DNA from: Venatoribacter cucullus
GTDB lineage: Bacteria; Pseudomonadota; Gammaproteobacteria; Pseudomonadales; Oceanobacteraceae
Length of the DNA stretch: 64,000 nucleotides
Direction of reading: 5' to 3'
NCBI RefSeq assembly: GCF_016132445.1
Contig: NZ_CP046056.1
Location: 2,420,001 to 2,484,000 of the forward strand
The notes beneath the pieces are model-generated. The model saw only the letters and a list, made by a program, of their open reading frames with translations. It did not search any database and was not told the origin of the DNA. Numbering within the stretch: the first letter of the stretch is position 1; the number at the start of each line of letters is the position of its first letter. Both the position numbers and the translations under genes were made by a program. This document shows, piece after piece, positions 35,530-45,035 of this stretch.

Positions 35530-35549
35530 CCCGGCAGGGCTGGCAAAAC

Positions 35550-36413
35550 TCAGGCGTTTTTAGCCCGGCGCTGGCCTTTCTTCGCCTGCAGCTGCACCGC
35601 CTTGGTAAAAATCCACTGGTAAGTGGAAGGCAGCATCCGCACCAGCAGGTCGAAGAACTTCGCATCCGGGCCAATTAACACCCGGCGGCTGTTTTTCCGC
35701 ACCCCAGTTAAAATCACCTTAGCGGCTTTATCCGGCGTGGTAATAAATAACTTTTCAAATTCGGCCGCCGCTTCGCTCTGGCTGTTGCCGGTAATGGCGG
35801 TCACGCTGGCGTCGGTACGCGCGGTGCGGGCGATGTTGGTTTTAATACCGCCCGGATGCACGCAGGTTGCGCTCACGCAGGAACCGGAAATTTCCAGATC
35901 CTGACGCAGCGATTCTGTTAAACCGCGCACGGCAAATTTGCTGGCGTTATACCCACTCATTAACGGCTGCGAGGCCAGGCCAAAAATACTGGAAATATTA
36001 ATAATATGGCCATCGCCGGAGCGCTGCAGGTGCGGCAAAAAGGCTTTGGCGCCGTACAGCACGCCGTTGAAATTAATGTCCATAATCCACTGATAATCTT
36101 CCAGGCTCAGCGATTCCACCGTACCGGACAACGCCACGCCGGCGTTATTAAAAATCAGGTTGACCTGGCCATGGTCAGCGACAATTTTATCGGCCCAGGC
36201 ATACACCCCGGCGCGGTCAGAAACGTCCAGAATTTCGGTGGTGACTTTCACCGGATACTGCGCCAGTAAGTCGCGGGTTTCTTCCAACCCTTTGGCATTT
36301 ACATCGGCAATGGCCAGATGACAGCCCTGCTGGGCTAAATTCAGTGCCAGCGCGCGGCCAATACCCGAACCTGCGCCGGTAACCGCCGCTACTTTATTGC
36401 TAAAGCTTTTCAT
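35550..36413 (-). CDS. Short-chain dehydrogenase/reductase
   Basis: A 287-residue classical SDR. The NAD(P) motif TGAGSGIGRA is at residues about 12-21, NNAG near 90, and the catalytic tyrosine and lysine in YNASK near 158, with serine in NISSIFG before it. The C-terminal 70 residues are basic and extend beyond the minimal fold (KGQRRAKNA). The ATG at 36413 starts MKSFSNKVAAVTGAG; upstream codons in frame are not conserved-looking. Substrate is unknown. Confidence 0.88.
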   Translation of the reverse strand: MKSFSNKVAAVTGAGSGIGRALALNLAQQGCHLAIADVNAKGLEETRDLLAQYPVKVTTEILDVSDRAGVYAWADKIVADHGQVNLIFNNAGVALSGTVESLSLEDYQWIMDINFNGVLYGAKAFLPHLQRSGDGHIINISSIFGLASQPLMSGYNASKFAVRGLTESLRQDLEISGSCVSATCVHPGGIKTNIARTARTDASVTAITGNSQSEAAAEFEKLFITTPDKAAKVILTGVRKNSRRVLIGPDAKFFDLLVRMLPSTYQWIFTKAVQLQAKKGQRRAKNA

Positions 36414-36590
36414 ATCAACCCCGTCTCCGCCTGAAATAGCGGTTTTATTATTGTGTGAACAGCGGCCGCGCCGCCCTTGACTGTTAAGGTATGCAGTCTG
36501 GCACGCCGGCCCGGCTTTGGCCGGGTTATGCACGGCCATTCTGGCGGTGAAATGCAGGCCCGCGGTGCCGGCTTTTCACCCGAAACAGAC

Positions 36591-37256
36591 TCACAGCTGC
36601 CGCACCAACAATAATTGCAGGGCGCTCTCGCTGTGCAACTGTAAGCTATCGGCTTTAATCAACAGCCCCCGCTGCAACTCGATGCGGTGCCCGGCCGAAC
36701 CGGCCTGGCCGTTACCGCTGACCACATAACACAACACCCGGCCCGGCACCCACAGCTGGCCACCCTGCGGCCAGTTCAGCACCTCAGCCTGAATTCCCGC
36801 CTCCGGGCCGCCGTACACAACGGTCAATCCGTCAGGCGTCGGTTGCACCACTTGATAGCGGGCACCACCTGATATTTCCGACGGTTTAAACCACAGCTGC
36901 AGCAACGGCTGTACTGCATCGGTGGGGTTTATTTCGTTGTGACTGAAGCCCTGGCCGCCGTCATATTGCACCTGTACGTTACCGGCATTCACCAGGGCTC
37001 CGGCGCCAATGGTGCCCTGATGCAACAGCTGGCCACGCGGAATCAGGCTGACAATATCCACCCCTTGATGATGGTGCAGGCCGGTGCTGCCACCGGGGCT
37101 GAACCAGGCATTGGCAAAATACACGCAGGGCCCAAAGCCATCGAAACATTCGTCCGGCACGGCATGGCGGAAAAAGCCCCGATCCTGCAGCAATACCCGC
37201 TCGCGGATACTGGCAAAACCACTGATGGCGACGGTGTTTTCATCCAGAATGTGCAT
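36591..37256 (-). CDS. Pirin-family bicupin protein
   Basis: A 221-residue two-cupin protein related to pirin and E. coli YhaK. The metal-site pattern is visible in STGLHHHQGVDIVSL and in the later Glu/His region (SHNEINP). The C-terminal cupin lacks an obvious metal site. Such proteins may act as quercetinases or redox sensors; no activity can be assigned. AGGAG precedes the ATG at 37256. It is divergent from transketolase. Confidence 0.8.
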   Translation of the reverse strand: MHILDENTVAISGFASIRERVLLQDRGFFRHAVPDECFDGFGPCVYFANAWFSPGGSTGLHHHQGVDIVSLIPRGQLLHQGTIGAGALVNAGNVQVQYDGGQGFSHNEINPTDAVQPLLQLWFKPSEISGGARYQVVQPTPDGLTVVYGGPEAGIQAEVLNWPQGGQLWVPGRVLCYVVSGNGQAGSAGHRIELQRGLLIKADSLQLHSESALQLLLVRQL

Positions 37257-37429
37257 AGCAATCTCCTGTATGGCCGTCAGCATAGCAGCCCACCGCGTAC
37301 AATTGTGCCCGCCCCGCCCCGCCGGCGTTGCTGAGGCCTGCGTTCTGGGCGACAATAGCGCCCCCTTTTGGTACTGCCGGCGCAGACCGGCAGACTCAAC
37401 CATCGCAACCGACATTCAGGAGTCGTTTC

Positions 37430-39418
37430 ATGACTACCCGTACCGAACTGGCCAACGCCATCCGCGCCCTGAGCATGGACGCCGTACAGAAAGCCAAATC
37501 CGGTCACCCCGGCGCCCCGATGGGCATGGCCGACATCGCCGAAGTTCTGTGGAACGACTACCTCAAGCACAACCCGACCAACCCGGAATGGGCCGACCGC
37601 GACCGTTTTATTCTGTCCAACGGCCACGGTTCGATGCTGATTTACTCGCTGCTGCACCTGAGCGGTTACGACCTGACCATCGACGATCTGAAAAACTTCC
37701 GTCAGTTGCACTCCAAAACTCCGGGTCACCCGGAATACGGTTACGCCCCGGGCATTGAAACCACCACCGGCCCGCTGGGTCAGGGTATTGCCAATGGCGT
37801 GGGCATGGCGCTGGCCGAGAAAGTGCTGGCCGCCCAGTTCAACCGCGACAAATTCAATGTGGTCGACCACTTCACCTACGTGTTCATGGGTGACGGCTGC
37901 ATGATGGAAGGTATTTCCCACGAAGCCTGCTCACTGGCCGGCACCCTGGGCTTAGGCAAACTGATTGCCTTCTACGATGACAACGGCATTTCCATCGACG
38001 GCGAAGTGGAAGGCTGGTTTACCGACGACACCGTGAAGCGTTTTGAGTCGTACGGCTGGCAGGTGATTCCGCGCGTGAACGGTCACGACCCGGAAGAAAT
38101 CAAACAAGCCATTGAAACTGCCCGCGCCAACACCGAACAGCCGACCCTGATCTGCTGCAAAACCATTATTGGTTTCGGCTCACCGAATAAAGAAGGCAAA
38201 GAAGATTGCCACGGCGCGCCGCTGGGCGATGACGAAATCGCCCTGACCCGTGAGCGTCTGGGCTGGAAACACGGCGCCTTCGAAATTCCGGACAATGTCT
38301 ACGCCGGTTGGAGTGCCAAAGAAAAAGGCACCGCTGCTGAGCAAAGCTGGAATGAAAAATTTGCTGCCTATGCAGCGGCTTACCCGGAACTGGCGGCGGA
38401 ATTCAAACGCCGCGTCAACGGCGAACTGCCGGCCGACTTTACCGCCAAAGCCCAGGCTTATATCGAAGAATGCCAGGCCAAAGGCGAAGTGGTTGCCTCG
38501 CGTAAAGCCTCGCAAAACACATTGAACGCCTTTGGCCCGCTGCTGCCGGAATTCCTCGGCGGTTCCGCCGACCTCGCCGGTTCTAACCTGACCCTGTGGA
38601 AAGGTTGTCAGGGCGTGAGCGAAACCGACGCTTCCGGTAACTACGTATTCTACGGCGTACGCGAATTTGCCATGAGCGCCATGATGAACGGCATCGCGCT
38701 GCACAAAGGCTTTATTCCTTACGGCGCCACCTTCCTGATGTTTATGGAATACGCCCGTAACGCCGTGCGTATGGCTTCCCTGATGAAGCAGCGTTCTATT
38801 TTCGTATACACCCACGACTCCATTGGTCTGGGCGAAGACGGCCCGACCCACCAGCCGGTGGAACAGGTGGCCAACCTGCGTAATACCCCGAATCTGGAAA
38901 CCTGGCGTCCGTGCGATACCGTGGAATCGGCTACTGCGTGGAAATCTGCCATCGAGCGTAAAGATGGCCCAAGCGCGCTGATTTTCTCGCGCCAGAATCT
39001 GCAGCATCAGCCGCGTTCGGCTGAACAGGTTGCCGCCATTGCCCGTGGCGGTTATGTGCTGAAAGATTGCGCTGGCACACCGGACGCCATCATCATCGCG
39101 ACCGGTTCGGAAGTGGAACTGGCGACTGCTGCGGCTGAACAGCTGGCCGGCAAAAACATCCGTGTGGTGTCAATGCCGTGCGCCGAAGTGTTCTGCAAAC
39201 AGGATGCGGCGTACATCGAATCCGTTCTGCCGGCATCTGTATCGGCCCGCGTGGCGGTGGAAGCGCTGCACAAAGATTACTGGTACAAGTTTGTTGGCTT
39301 AAACGGCAAGATCATCGGCATGGACACCTTCGGTGAATCCGCACCAGCGGCGCTGCTGTATAAAGAATTCGGCATTACCGTGGATGCGGTGGTCGAAGCA
39401 GTTAACAGCTTAGCCTGA
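37430..39418 (+). CDS. tkt: Transketolase
   Basis: A 662-residue thiamine-diphosphate enzyme of the pentose phosphate pathway. The N-terminal domain shows [12 protein letters not shown] and [13 protein letters not shown] plus the diphosphate-binding [13 protein letters not shown]; the middle domain shows FGVREFAM-like [14 protein letters not shown] and the C-terminal domain GSEVELA. Length matches TktA. The ATG at 37430 gives [18 protein letters not shown]; upstream codons are a random extension. In many relatives tkt heads the epd-pgk-fba cluster, but here it is 20 kb away. Confidence 0.97.
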   Translation: MTTRTELANAIRALSMDAVQKAKSGHPGAPMGMADIAEVLWNDYLKHNPTNPEWADRDRFILSNGHGSMLIYSLLHLSGYDLTIDDLKNFRQLHSKTPGHPEYGYAPGIETTTGPLGQGIANGVGMALAEKVLAAQFNRDKFNVVDHFTYVFMGDGCMMEGISHEACSLAGTLGLGKLIAFYDDNGISIDGEVEGWFTDDTVKRFESYGWQVIPRVNGHDPEEIKQAIETARANTEQPTLICCKTIIGFGSPNKEGKEDCHGAPLGDDEIALTRERLGWKHGAFEIPDNVYAGWSAKEKGTAAEQSWNEKFAAYAAAYPELAAEFKRRVNGELPADFTAKAQAYIEECQAKGEVVASRKASQNTLNAFGPLLPEFLGGSADLAGSNLTLWKGCQGVSETDASGNYVFYGVREFAMSAMMNGIALHKGFIPYGATFLMFMEYARNAVRMASLMKQRSIFVYTHDSIGLGEDGPTHQPVEQVANLRNTPNLETWRPCDTVESATAWKSAIERKDGPSALIFSRQNLQHQPRSAEQVAAIARGGYVLKDCAGTPDAIIIATGSEVELATAAAEQLAGKNIRVVSMPCAEVFCKQDAAYIESVLPASVSARVAVEALHKDYWYKFVGLNGKIIGMDTFGESAPAALLYKEFGITVDAVVEAVNSLA

Positions 39419-39426
39419 TGCGCTGC

Positions 39427-39457
39427 GCTCCGGGGTTTTGCCCCGGAGCTTTCTTCC
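39427..39457 (+). terminator. Terminator of transketolase gene
   Basis: A 9-bp stem GCTCCGGGG/CCCCGGAGC with loop TTTTG is followed by a T-rich tail, 8 bp after the tkt stop. Confidence 0.85.
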
Positions 39458-39506
39458 TGTTTCAATCTCCTTCCTGCGTTTTTCTGCCCCTGCCCCGGTT
39501 ACCCCC

Positions 39507-41519
39507 ATGTTAAAAAAACACCAGCTCGAATTATTAAGCCCGGCCCGTGATGTCAGCATTGCCAAAGAGGCGATTCTGCACGGTGCTGATGCGGTGTATA
39601 TCGGTGGGCCGGGGTTTGGCGCGCGCCATAACGCCAGCAACTCGGTGGCCGACATTGCGCAGCTGGTGGAATTTGCGCATTTATTCCACGCCAAAGTCTT
39701 CGTGACGCTGAACACCATTCTGCACGACGATGAACTGGAACCGGCGCGGCGGTTAATTCACGAACTGTACGATGCCGGCGTCGATGCCTTAATTGTGCAG
39801 GATATGGGCGTACTGGAACTGGATATTCCGCCCATTGAGCTGCACGCGTCCACCCAGTGCGATATCCGCCGGCTGGAAAAAGCGCAGTTTTTATCCCGTG
39901 CCGGATTTTCACAAATCGTACTGGCACGCGAATTAAACCTGCAGGAAATCAAAGCCATTGCCGACAGCGTCAATGCGGCGGTGGAATTTTTTATTCACGG
40001 TGCGCTGTGCGTAGCGTTTTCCGGGCAGTGCAATATTTCCCACGCCCAGACCGGCCGCAGCGCCAACCGGGGTGACTGTTCACAAGCCTGCCGTCTGCCC
40101 TACACCTTAAAAGACGATGCCGGCCGCGTGGTGGCGTACGACAAGCACCTGCTGTCGATGAAAGACAACAACCAGAGCGCCAACCTGCGCGATCTGGTCG
40201 ATGCCGGCGTGCGTTCGTTCAAAATTGAAGGGCGCTATAAAGACGTCAGCTACGTCAAAAACATCACCGCGCATTACCGTCAGCTGCTGGACGACATCCT
40301 GACCGAACGCCCGGAACTGGCGCGCGCGTCCAGCGGCTATACCGAGCATTTCTTTGCGCCGAATCCGGATAAAACCTTTCATCGCGGCAGCACCGATTAT
40401 TTCGTTACCGATCGTAAAATCGATATCGGTGCGTTCGATTCACCCAAATTCGTTGGCCTGCCGGTGGGTGAATTAATCGGCGTTGGCAAACAGGAATTAA
40501 CCGTGCAAACCGACACGCCGTTAAGCAACGGCGATGGTCTGAACGTGCTGGTTAAACGTGATGTGGTCGGCTGGCGTGTGAACACTGTGCAGCTGCTGTG
40601 TGAGTTCGACTTACCACCTGAAGAGCATGAAGATGACAACGGCCAGCCGAAGCACGTCTGGCAATACCGGGTAACGCCAAACGAAATGCCACTGGAACTG
40701 AGCAAGCTGCGCCTGCCCACGGTGCTGAACCGCAACCTCGACCATAACTGGCAACAGGCGCTGCTGAAAACGTCGGCAGAACGCCGAGTGCTGGTGAACT
40801 GGGATATTCAGAGTACGCAGCAGGCCCTGAATGTTACGGTGACCAGCGAAGAAGGCATCCGTGTTTCTGCTACCTTAAATGGTCCGTTTGATCCGGCTAA
40901 CAACGCGGAAAAATCGCTGCAGCAATTGCAGGATACCTTCGCGCAGCTGGGTAATACCATTTATCACGCTGACCAGATTAATGTGGAAGGCGATGCCTGG
41001 TTTATTCCCGGCTCACAAGTAAAAGCGCTGCGCCGCGAGCTGATTGATGCCCTAACCACCGCACGGGTAAACGCTCACCCACGCGGTTTCCGCAAAGCCG
41101 TCAGCGAGCCTGCGCCGGTGTATCCGGATACGCAGTTGTCGTTCCTTGATAACGTCTACAACGAAAAAGCCCGCGCCTTTTATCAACGCTTTGGTGTGCA
41201 GCTGATTGAAGCGGCCTTTGAAGCGCACGAAGAAACCGGCGACGTACCGGTGATGATTACCAAACACTGCCTGCGCTTCTCGTTTAATTTGTGCCCTAAA
41301 CAGGCGAAAGGCGTGACTGGCGTCATCACCAAAGTAAAAGACATGCAGCTGGTGCACGGCGATGAAGTATTAACGCTGAAATTCGACTGCAAGCCGTGCG
41401 AAATGCACGTGGTGGGAAAAATCAAACCGCATATTTTTAACAGCGCCTTACCGGGCAGTCTGGCCAGCGGCGTGAGTATTTACGAGCCGGACAATCTGAT
41501 CGCCAGCAGCCGGGATTAA
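39507..41519 (+). CDS. rlhA: 23S rRNA C2501 hydroxylation factor (U32 peptidase family)
   Basis: A 670-residue U32-family protein that follows E. coli RlhA (YdcP, 653 residues) almost throughout: LELLSPARDVSIAKEAILHG, FGARHNASNS, LNTILHDDELEPA, IHGALCVAFSGQCNISHAQ and SANRGDCSQACRLPY. The conserved cysteines likely bind an Fe-S cluster. RlhA is required to make 5-hydroxycytidine in 23S rRNA with prephenate-derived oxygen chemistry. The ATG at 39507 fits the family start. The gene stands alone between the tkt terminator and the TRAP genes. Confidence 0.93.
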   Translation: MLKKHQLELLSPARDVSIAKEAILHGADAVYIGGPGFGARHNASNSVADIAQLVEFAHLFHAKVFVTLNTILHDDELEPARRLIHELYDAGVDALIVQDMGVLELDIPPIELHASTQCDIRRLEKAQFLSRAGFSQIVLARELNLQEIKAIADSVNAAVEFFIHGALCVAFSGQCNISHAQTGRSANRGDCSQACRLPYTLKDDAGRVVAYDKHLLSMKDNNQSANLRDLVDAGVRSFKIEGRYKDVSYVKNITAHYRQLLDDILTERPELARASSGYTEHFFAPNPDKTFHRGSTDYFVTDRKIDIGAFDSPKFVGLPVGELIGVGKQELTVQTDTPLSNGDGLNVLVKRDVVGWRVNTVQLLCEFDLPPEEHEDDNGQPKHVWQYRVTPNEMPLELSKLRLPTVLNRNLDHNWQQALLKTSAERRVLVNWDIQSTQQALNVTVTSEEGIRVSATLNGPFDPANNAEKSLQQLQDTFAQLGNTIYHADQINVEGDAWFIPGSQVKALRRELIDALTTARVNAHPRGFRKAVSEPAPVYPDTQLSFLDNVYNEKARAFYQRFGVQLIEAAFEAHEETGDVPVMITKHCLRFSFNLCPKQAKGVTGVITKVKDMQLVHGDEVLTLKFDCKPCEMHVVGKIKPHIFNSALPGSLASGVSIYEPDNLIASSRD

Positions 41520-41550
41520 CCGGCTGCTCGCAATACCTTTTAGTTGAGCA

Positions 41551-42837
41551 TCACACCAAACCATACCAGCCCGGAAACAGCATAATCGACACCAGCACCG
41601 TTACCTGCAGCAGGATAAAGGGCACCACGCCTTTATAAATATCCAGCGTGGTGACACCCGGCGGCGCGACCCCTTTCAGATAAAACAGCGAGAAGCCAAA
41701 GGGCGGTGTTAAGAAGCTGGTCTGCAGGTTCATGGCAATCAGAATGGCGAACCACAGCGGGGCAATGCCCAGCGCGTCAGCCACCGGTGCCAGAATCGGC
41801 ACGATGATAAAAGCGATTTCCACAAAGTCGATAAAGAAGCCAAGAATCAAAATGGCCACCATCGACAGAATCAGGAAACCGGTGGCACCGCCGGGCAGAT
41901 TGGTCAGAATTTCTTCCACAATGTAGTCGCCGCCGGTGTAGCTGAACGCCATCGAGAACGCCGTCGCACCCAGCAGAATGGCAAATACCATTGCCGTGAC
42001 CTTAACGGTTTCAAGGGACGAATCCATCACCATTTTCCAGCTGAACTGTCGGTACAACAGCGCCAGCAACAATGCTCCCATACCGCCCAGCGCGGAGGAT
42101 TCCGTAGGTGTGGCGACGCCCGCAAAAATAGACCCCAGCACCACCAGCACCAGTGTCAGCGGCGGCACAATAGCGAACATGGCTTTGCGGTAAAACTCGG
42201 CTTTATTCAGGGTTTCATCGCGGGGTAAGGCCGGCGCACTTTCCGGCTTCAGCCAGGTGTAAATAAAGATATAAATCAGGTAAGCACCGATCAGCACAAA
42301 CCCCGGCACCACCGCGGCTTTGAACAGATCGCCCACCGCAATGCCCAGCACATCACCGAGAATAATCAGAATAATAGAAGGCGGAATAATCTGCCCCAGC
42401 GTACCGGACGCGCAGATCGTACCGGTGGCCAGTTTTTTATCGTAATTGTATTTCAGCATGACCGGCAGCGAGATTAACCCCATCGCCACCACCGAGGCGC
42501 CAACCACGCCTGTGGAAGCGGCCAGCAAGGCACCGACCAGCACGGTCGAAATGGCCAGACCACCGCGTACCGGGCCGAATAACTGCCCCATGGATTCCAG
42601 CAGTTGCTCCGCCAGCCGGGTCTTCTGCAGCACAATGCCCATAAAAATAAACAGCGGTACCGCCATCATGGTGGTGTTTTCCATAATGCTCTGAATGCGG
42701 AATGGCATGAAGGCAAAAATTTCCAGACCTTCGGCAAACACGCCGAAAATCAGGGCAACGCCACCGAAGATATAGGCTACCGGGAACCCCACCAGCAGCA
42801 TCAGCAGCGCCACAAAAAACATAATAATACCGATCAT
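41551..42837 (-). CDS. dctM: TRAP transporter large permease (DctM)
   Basis: A 428-residue inner-membrane protein with about 12 hydrophobic segments. Typical DctM motifs include VPLFIFMGIVLQKTRLAEQL, GLISLPVMLKYNY, CASGTLGQIIPPSIILII and TSFLTPPFGFSLFYLKG. It is the main sodium-coupled translocation subunit of a TRAP transporter and works with DctQ and the periplasmic DctP. It is the last gene of the P-Q-M order. Confidence 0.95.
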   Translation of the reverse strand: MIGIIMFFVALLMLLVGFPVAYIFGGVALIFGVFAEGLEIFAFMPFRIQSIMENTTMMAVPLFIFMGIVLQKTRLAEQLLESMGQLFGPVRGGLAISTVLVGALLAASTGVVGASVVAMGLISLPVMLKYNYDKKLATGTICASGTLGQIIPPSIILIILGDVLGIAVGDLFKAAVVPGFVLIGAYLIYIFIYTWLKPESAPALPRDETLNKAEFYRKAMFAIVPPLTLVLVVLGSIFAGVATPTESSALGGMGALLLALLYRQFSWKMVMDSSLETVKVTAMVFAILLGATAFSMAFSYTGGDYIVEEILTNLPGGATGFLILSMVAILILGFFIDFVEIAFIIVPILAPVADALGIAPLWFAILIAMNLQTSFLTPPFGFSLFYLKGVAPPGVTTLDIYKGVVPFILLQVTVLVSIMLFPGWYGLV

Positions 42838-42852
42838 AAAAGCGCGCTCCCG

Positions 42853-43389
42853 TCAGTGCTGTGGCGGCACATAAACTTCATCCTGATGGTGGCCCCGCAG
42901 GATATTAATTGAATGCAGCAGCAAGCCAATGCCACTGATAAAGTTGAACACCATCGCAATGGTGATTACGGAGCGGATAACCCAGCGTTGTGGCAAGCCA
43001 CCCGGGTCGGGGGAGCCTTCACCAATCTGATAGGCTTCGTACGCAAAACCAATACCGTACCAGGCCACCAGCAGGGTGAACGGGAATAACAAAAACAGCG
43101 TACAGAGAATATCAATCCAGGCGCGGCGGTTACGGCTGAGACGGTCGTAAATAATATCCACCCGCACATGACTGCCAGCCCGTAAAGCGAACGGAATACC
43201 CAGCATAAACATGGCGGCAAACAGGTGCCATTCCAGTTCCTGCATGCCAATCGACACGCTGTTAAACAGATAGCGTGCGCTGACGTCGTAAAACACATTC
43301 AGCAGCATCAGCAAAAACAGAACGGCGGCAAACTTGCCCAGGCCATCCGATATCCGGTTGATGCCCTGTTCCAGGCTCAGCAAATTCAT
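42853..43389 (-). CDS. dctQ: TRAP transporter small permease (DctQ)
   Basis: A 178-residue membrane protein with four hydrophobic segments. The family signature is seen in ARYLFNSVSIGMQELEWHLF and GSHVRVDIIYDRLS. It assembles with DctM, whose gene starts 15 bp further on. An intercistronic hairpin separates it from dctP. Confidence 0.93.
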   Translation of the reverse strand: MNLLSLEQGINRISDGLGKFAAVLFLLMLLNVFYDVSARYLFNSVSIGMQELEWHLFAAMFMLGIPFALRAGSHVRVDIIYDRLSRNRRAWIDILCTLFLLFPFTLLVAWYGIGFAYEAYQIGEGSPDPGGLPQRWVIRSVITIAMVFNFISGIGLLLHSINILRGHHQDEVYVPPQH

Positions 43390-43413
43390 AATGAAGTCCG
43401 TCAGGATTAATAC

Positions 43414-43438
43414 AGCACCGGAGTATAGCTCCGGTGCT
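43414..43438 (-). other. Intercistronic hairpin between dctP and dctQ
   Basis: A 10-bp perfect stem AGCACCGGAG/CTCCGGTGCT with a 5-nt loop fills the 59-bp dctP-dctQ gap. On the transcript it lacks a proper T tract, so it more likely stabilises the dctP message or lowers read-through than fully terminates. Confidence 0.7.
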
Positions 43439-43448
43439 GCAAATGGCG

Positions 43449-44528
43449 TTATTCCGCCATGTTATTGAGGTAGGTACGATCAGCAATATCGGTCCACTGG
43501 CGCACTTGTTTCAGGTAGGCATCCTGAGAATCAACAATCTCTTTGGTCAGCGGGTTTTTCGCGGTCACTTCAGCCAGCAACTCGTCGTTGGCTTTACGCA
43601 GCGCGGCCATCACTTCCGGCGGGAAGGATTTTACCTGTACTGCCGGAAACTCGGTTTTCATCGCCACCCAGTTCTGGCCAGACAGATGATGCGACTCAAT
43701 GGTCATGTCATAAGCCGATACGCGCATCGCCGTCATCAGAATCTGCTGCAGGTCAGCCGGTAAACGCTCGAACTTACGCTTGTTGATCAGGAACTGCAGC
43801 TCGGTGGCCGGCTCCTGCCAGCCGCTGTAGTAGAACGGTGCAATTTTGTGGAAGCCCAGACGCAGGTCCATCGACGGGCCTACCCATTCCACCGCATCAA
43901 TCGCACCACGTTCCAGCGAGGTGTACATTTCACCCGGTGCAATGTTGGTGGGGCTGGCGCCGACTTTGGCAAAGATTTCACCGGCAAAGCCCGGAATACG
44001 GATTTTCAGGCCTTTCAGATCGTCCAGACTTTTGATTTCTTTGCGGAACCAACCGCCCATCTGCATACCGGTGTTACCGCCGGGTACCGAGATCAGGTTG
44101 TAGGGCTCGTACACTTTCTGCATCAGCTCCATACCGCCGCCGTAGTAGAACCAGCCGTATTGTTCGGTGGCGGTCATACCAAAGGGACGGGTGGTCAGGA
44201 ACTGGGTGTTTTCATCCTTGCCCTTCCAGTAATAGGAAGCGGAATGGCCCAGATCGTACTGACCAGCGCGCACCATATCGAACACGCCCATGGCGGATTT
44301 GTGCTTGTTGGCAGTATCGATTTCAATTTTAAGACGGCCGTTAGACAGTTTTTCGGCCAGCTCGGCCATGTTGCGGGCGGGTGCACTGAACACCCCAAAG
44401 TTGGTTGGCCAGGTTTCTGCCAGCTTCAGACGGTACACTTTTTTATCATCGGCTTGCGCCGGACCAATCAGCGCCACGGCACAGACAGCGGCCGCCACGA
44501 CTTTACGGGCAAAGGTCAGCTTGATCAT
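43449..44528 (-). CDS. dctP: TRAP transporter substrate-binding protein (DctP family)
   Basis: A 359-residue periplasmic binding protein. A signal peptide (cleavage near GPAQA-DD) is followed by the DctP fold with the conserved arginine region GLKIRIPGFAGEIFAKVGA and GAIDAVEWVGPSMDLRLGF. The last motif resembles the subgroup of TakP, which binds 2-oxo acids; mannitol- and aromatic-acid-type relatives are also known. A carboxylate is the likely ligand. First gene of dctPQM. Confidence 0.9.
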   Translation of the reverse strand: MIKLTFARKVVAAAVCAVALIGPAQADDKKVYRLKLAETWPTNFGVFSAPARNMAELAEKLSNGRLKIEIDTANKHKSAMGVFDMVRAGQYDLGHSASYYWKGKDENTQFLTTRPFGMTATEQYGWFYYGGGMELMQKVYEPYNLISVPGGNTGMQMGGWFRKEIKSLDDLKGLKIRIPGFAGEIFAKVGASPTNIAPGEMYTSLERGAIDAVEWVGPSMDLRLGFHKIAPFYYSGWQEPATELQFLINKRKFERLPADLQQILMTAMRVSAYDMTIESHHLSGQNWVAMKTEFPAVQVKSFPPEVMAALRKANDELLAEVTAKNPLTKEIVDSQDAYLKQVRQWTDIADRTYLNNMAE

Positions 44529-44645
44529 TGTTATTGTCCTTCTTGGTTGAAGAAACCGGCCAGCATTCGCTGCACCGGGCTATCCGCCAGAATGCATCAT
44601 TACCCTGGCCGCCGGCATTAGCCATTCGGACGATAACCGGAAAAG

Positions 44646-45035
44646 TCAGCGCTGGTCGAGCCCAAGTTCGGCGTGTGAATAGCGGGTGGTCAGAAAACGC
44701 CGCTGCGCGGCAGTCAGGCTGTGCAACACCCGCGCGTAAGAATGGTCAATCAGGCGCTGCAGTTCGGCCGGCGGTACGTCGCCACCCAGCAACACGGTAT
44801 TCCAGTGGGTTTTATTCATGTGCCAGCCGGGAATCACGCTTTGAAAGACATCGCGCAATTGTTGCGCCTGCAGCGGTTCGCATTTCAGGTTGACCCGCGC
44901 CTGGCCGTCTTTTTCGTACAGCAGCGCAAACATTTTGCCCTGCAGTTTGTACACATAAGCGTCGGGGCCGAAGGGAAAATCCTCCTGCGCCTCAGGTTTA
45001 CTCAGCAAATAAGCCCGCAGGGCAGCGAAGTCCAT
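44646..45035 (-). CDS. MmcQ/YjbR family protein
   Basis: A 129-residue protein of the YjbR (CyaY-like) fold. Landmarks are PEAQEDFPFGPDAYVYKL, KMFALL, VNLKCEP and GWHMNKTHWNTV. Family members are proposed DNA-binding proteins without a settled role. Its ATG directly abuts the alr stop codon (TGAATG), so it is translationally coupled to alanine racemase. Confidence 0.85.
   Translation of the reverse strand: MDFAALRAYLLSKPEAQEDFPFGPDAYVYKLQGKMFALLYEKDGQARVNLKCEPLQAQQLRDVFQSVIPGWHMNKTHWNTVLLGGDVPPAELQRLIDHSYARVLHSLTAAQRRFLTTRYSHAELGLDQR

Larger units (their letters stand above)
34961..35549. repeat. Gene-free block of nested hairpins
   Basis: No credible gene is seen on either strand. The block contains a dense series of perfect inverted repeats. 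Examples are 34973-34993 (9-bp arms), 35023-35044 (9-bp), 35110-35127 (8-bp), 35135-35154 (8-bp), 35268-35286 (7-bp), 35288-35318, 35379-35397 (7-bp) and 35430-35448 (7-bp). Two longer stems enclose pairs of these hairpins, at 35085-35168 and 35228-35367, giving branched folds. The 3' part carries a REP-like unit. Short open frames here are products of the palindromes. Origin and function are unknown. Confidence 0.75.

Noticed and set aside
34996-35678. Several small open frames within the hairpin block
   Set aside because: They overlap on both strands, lack ribosome sites, and their sequences arise from the palindromes.
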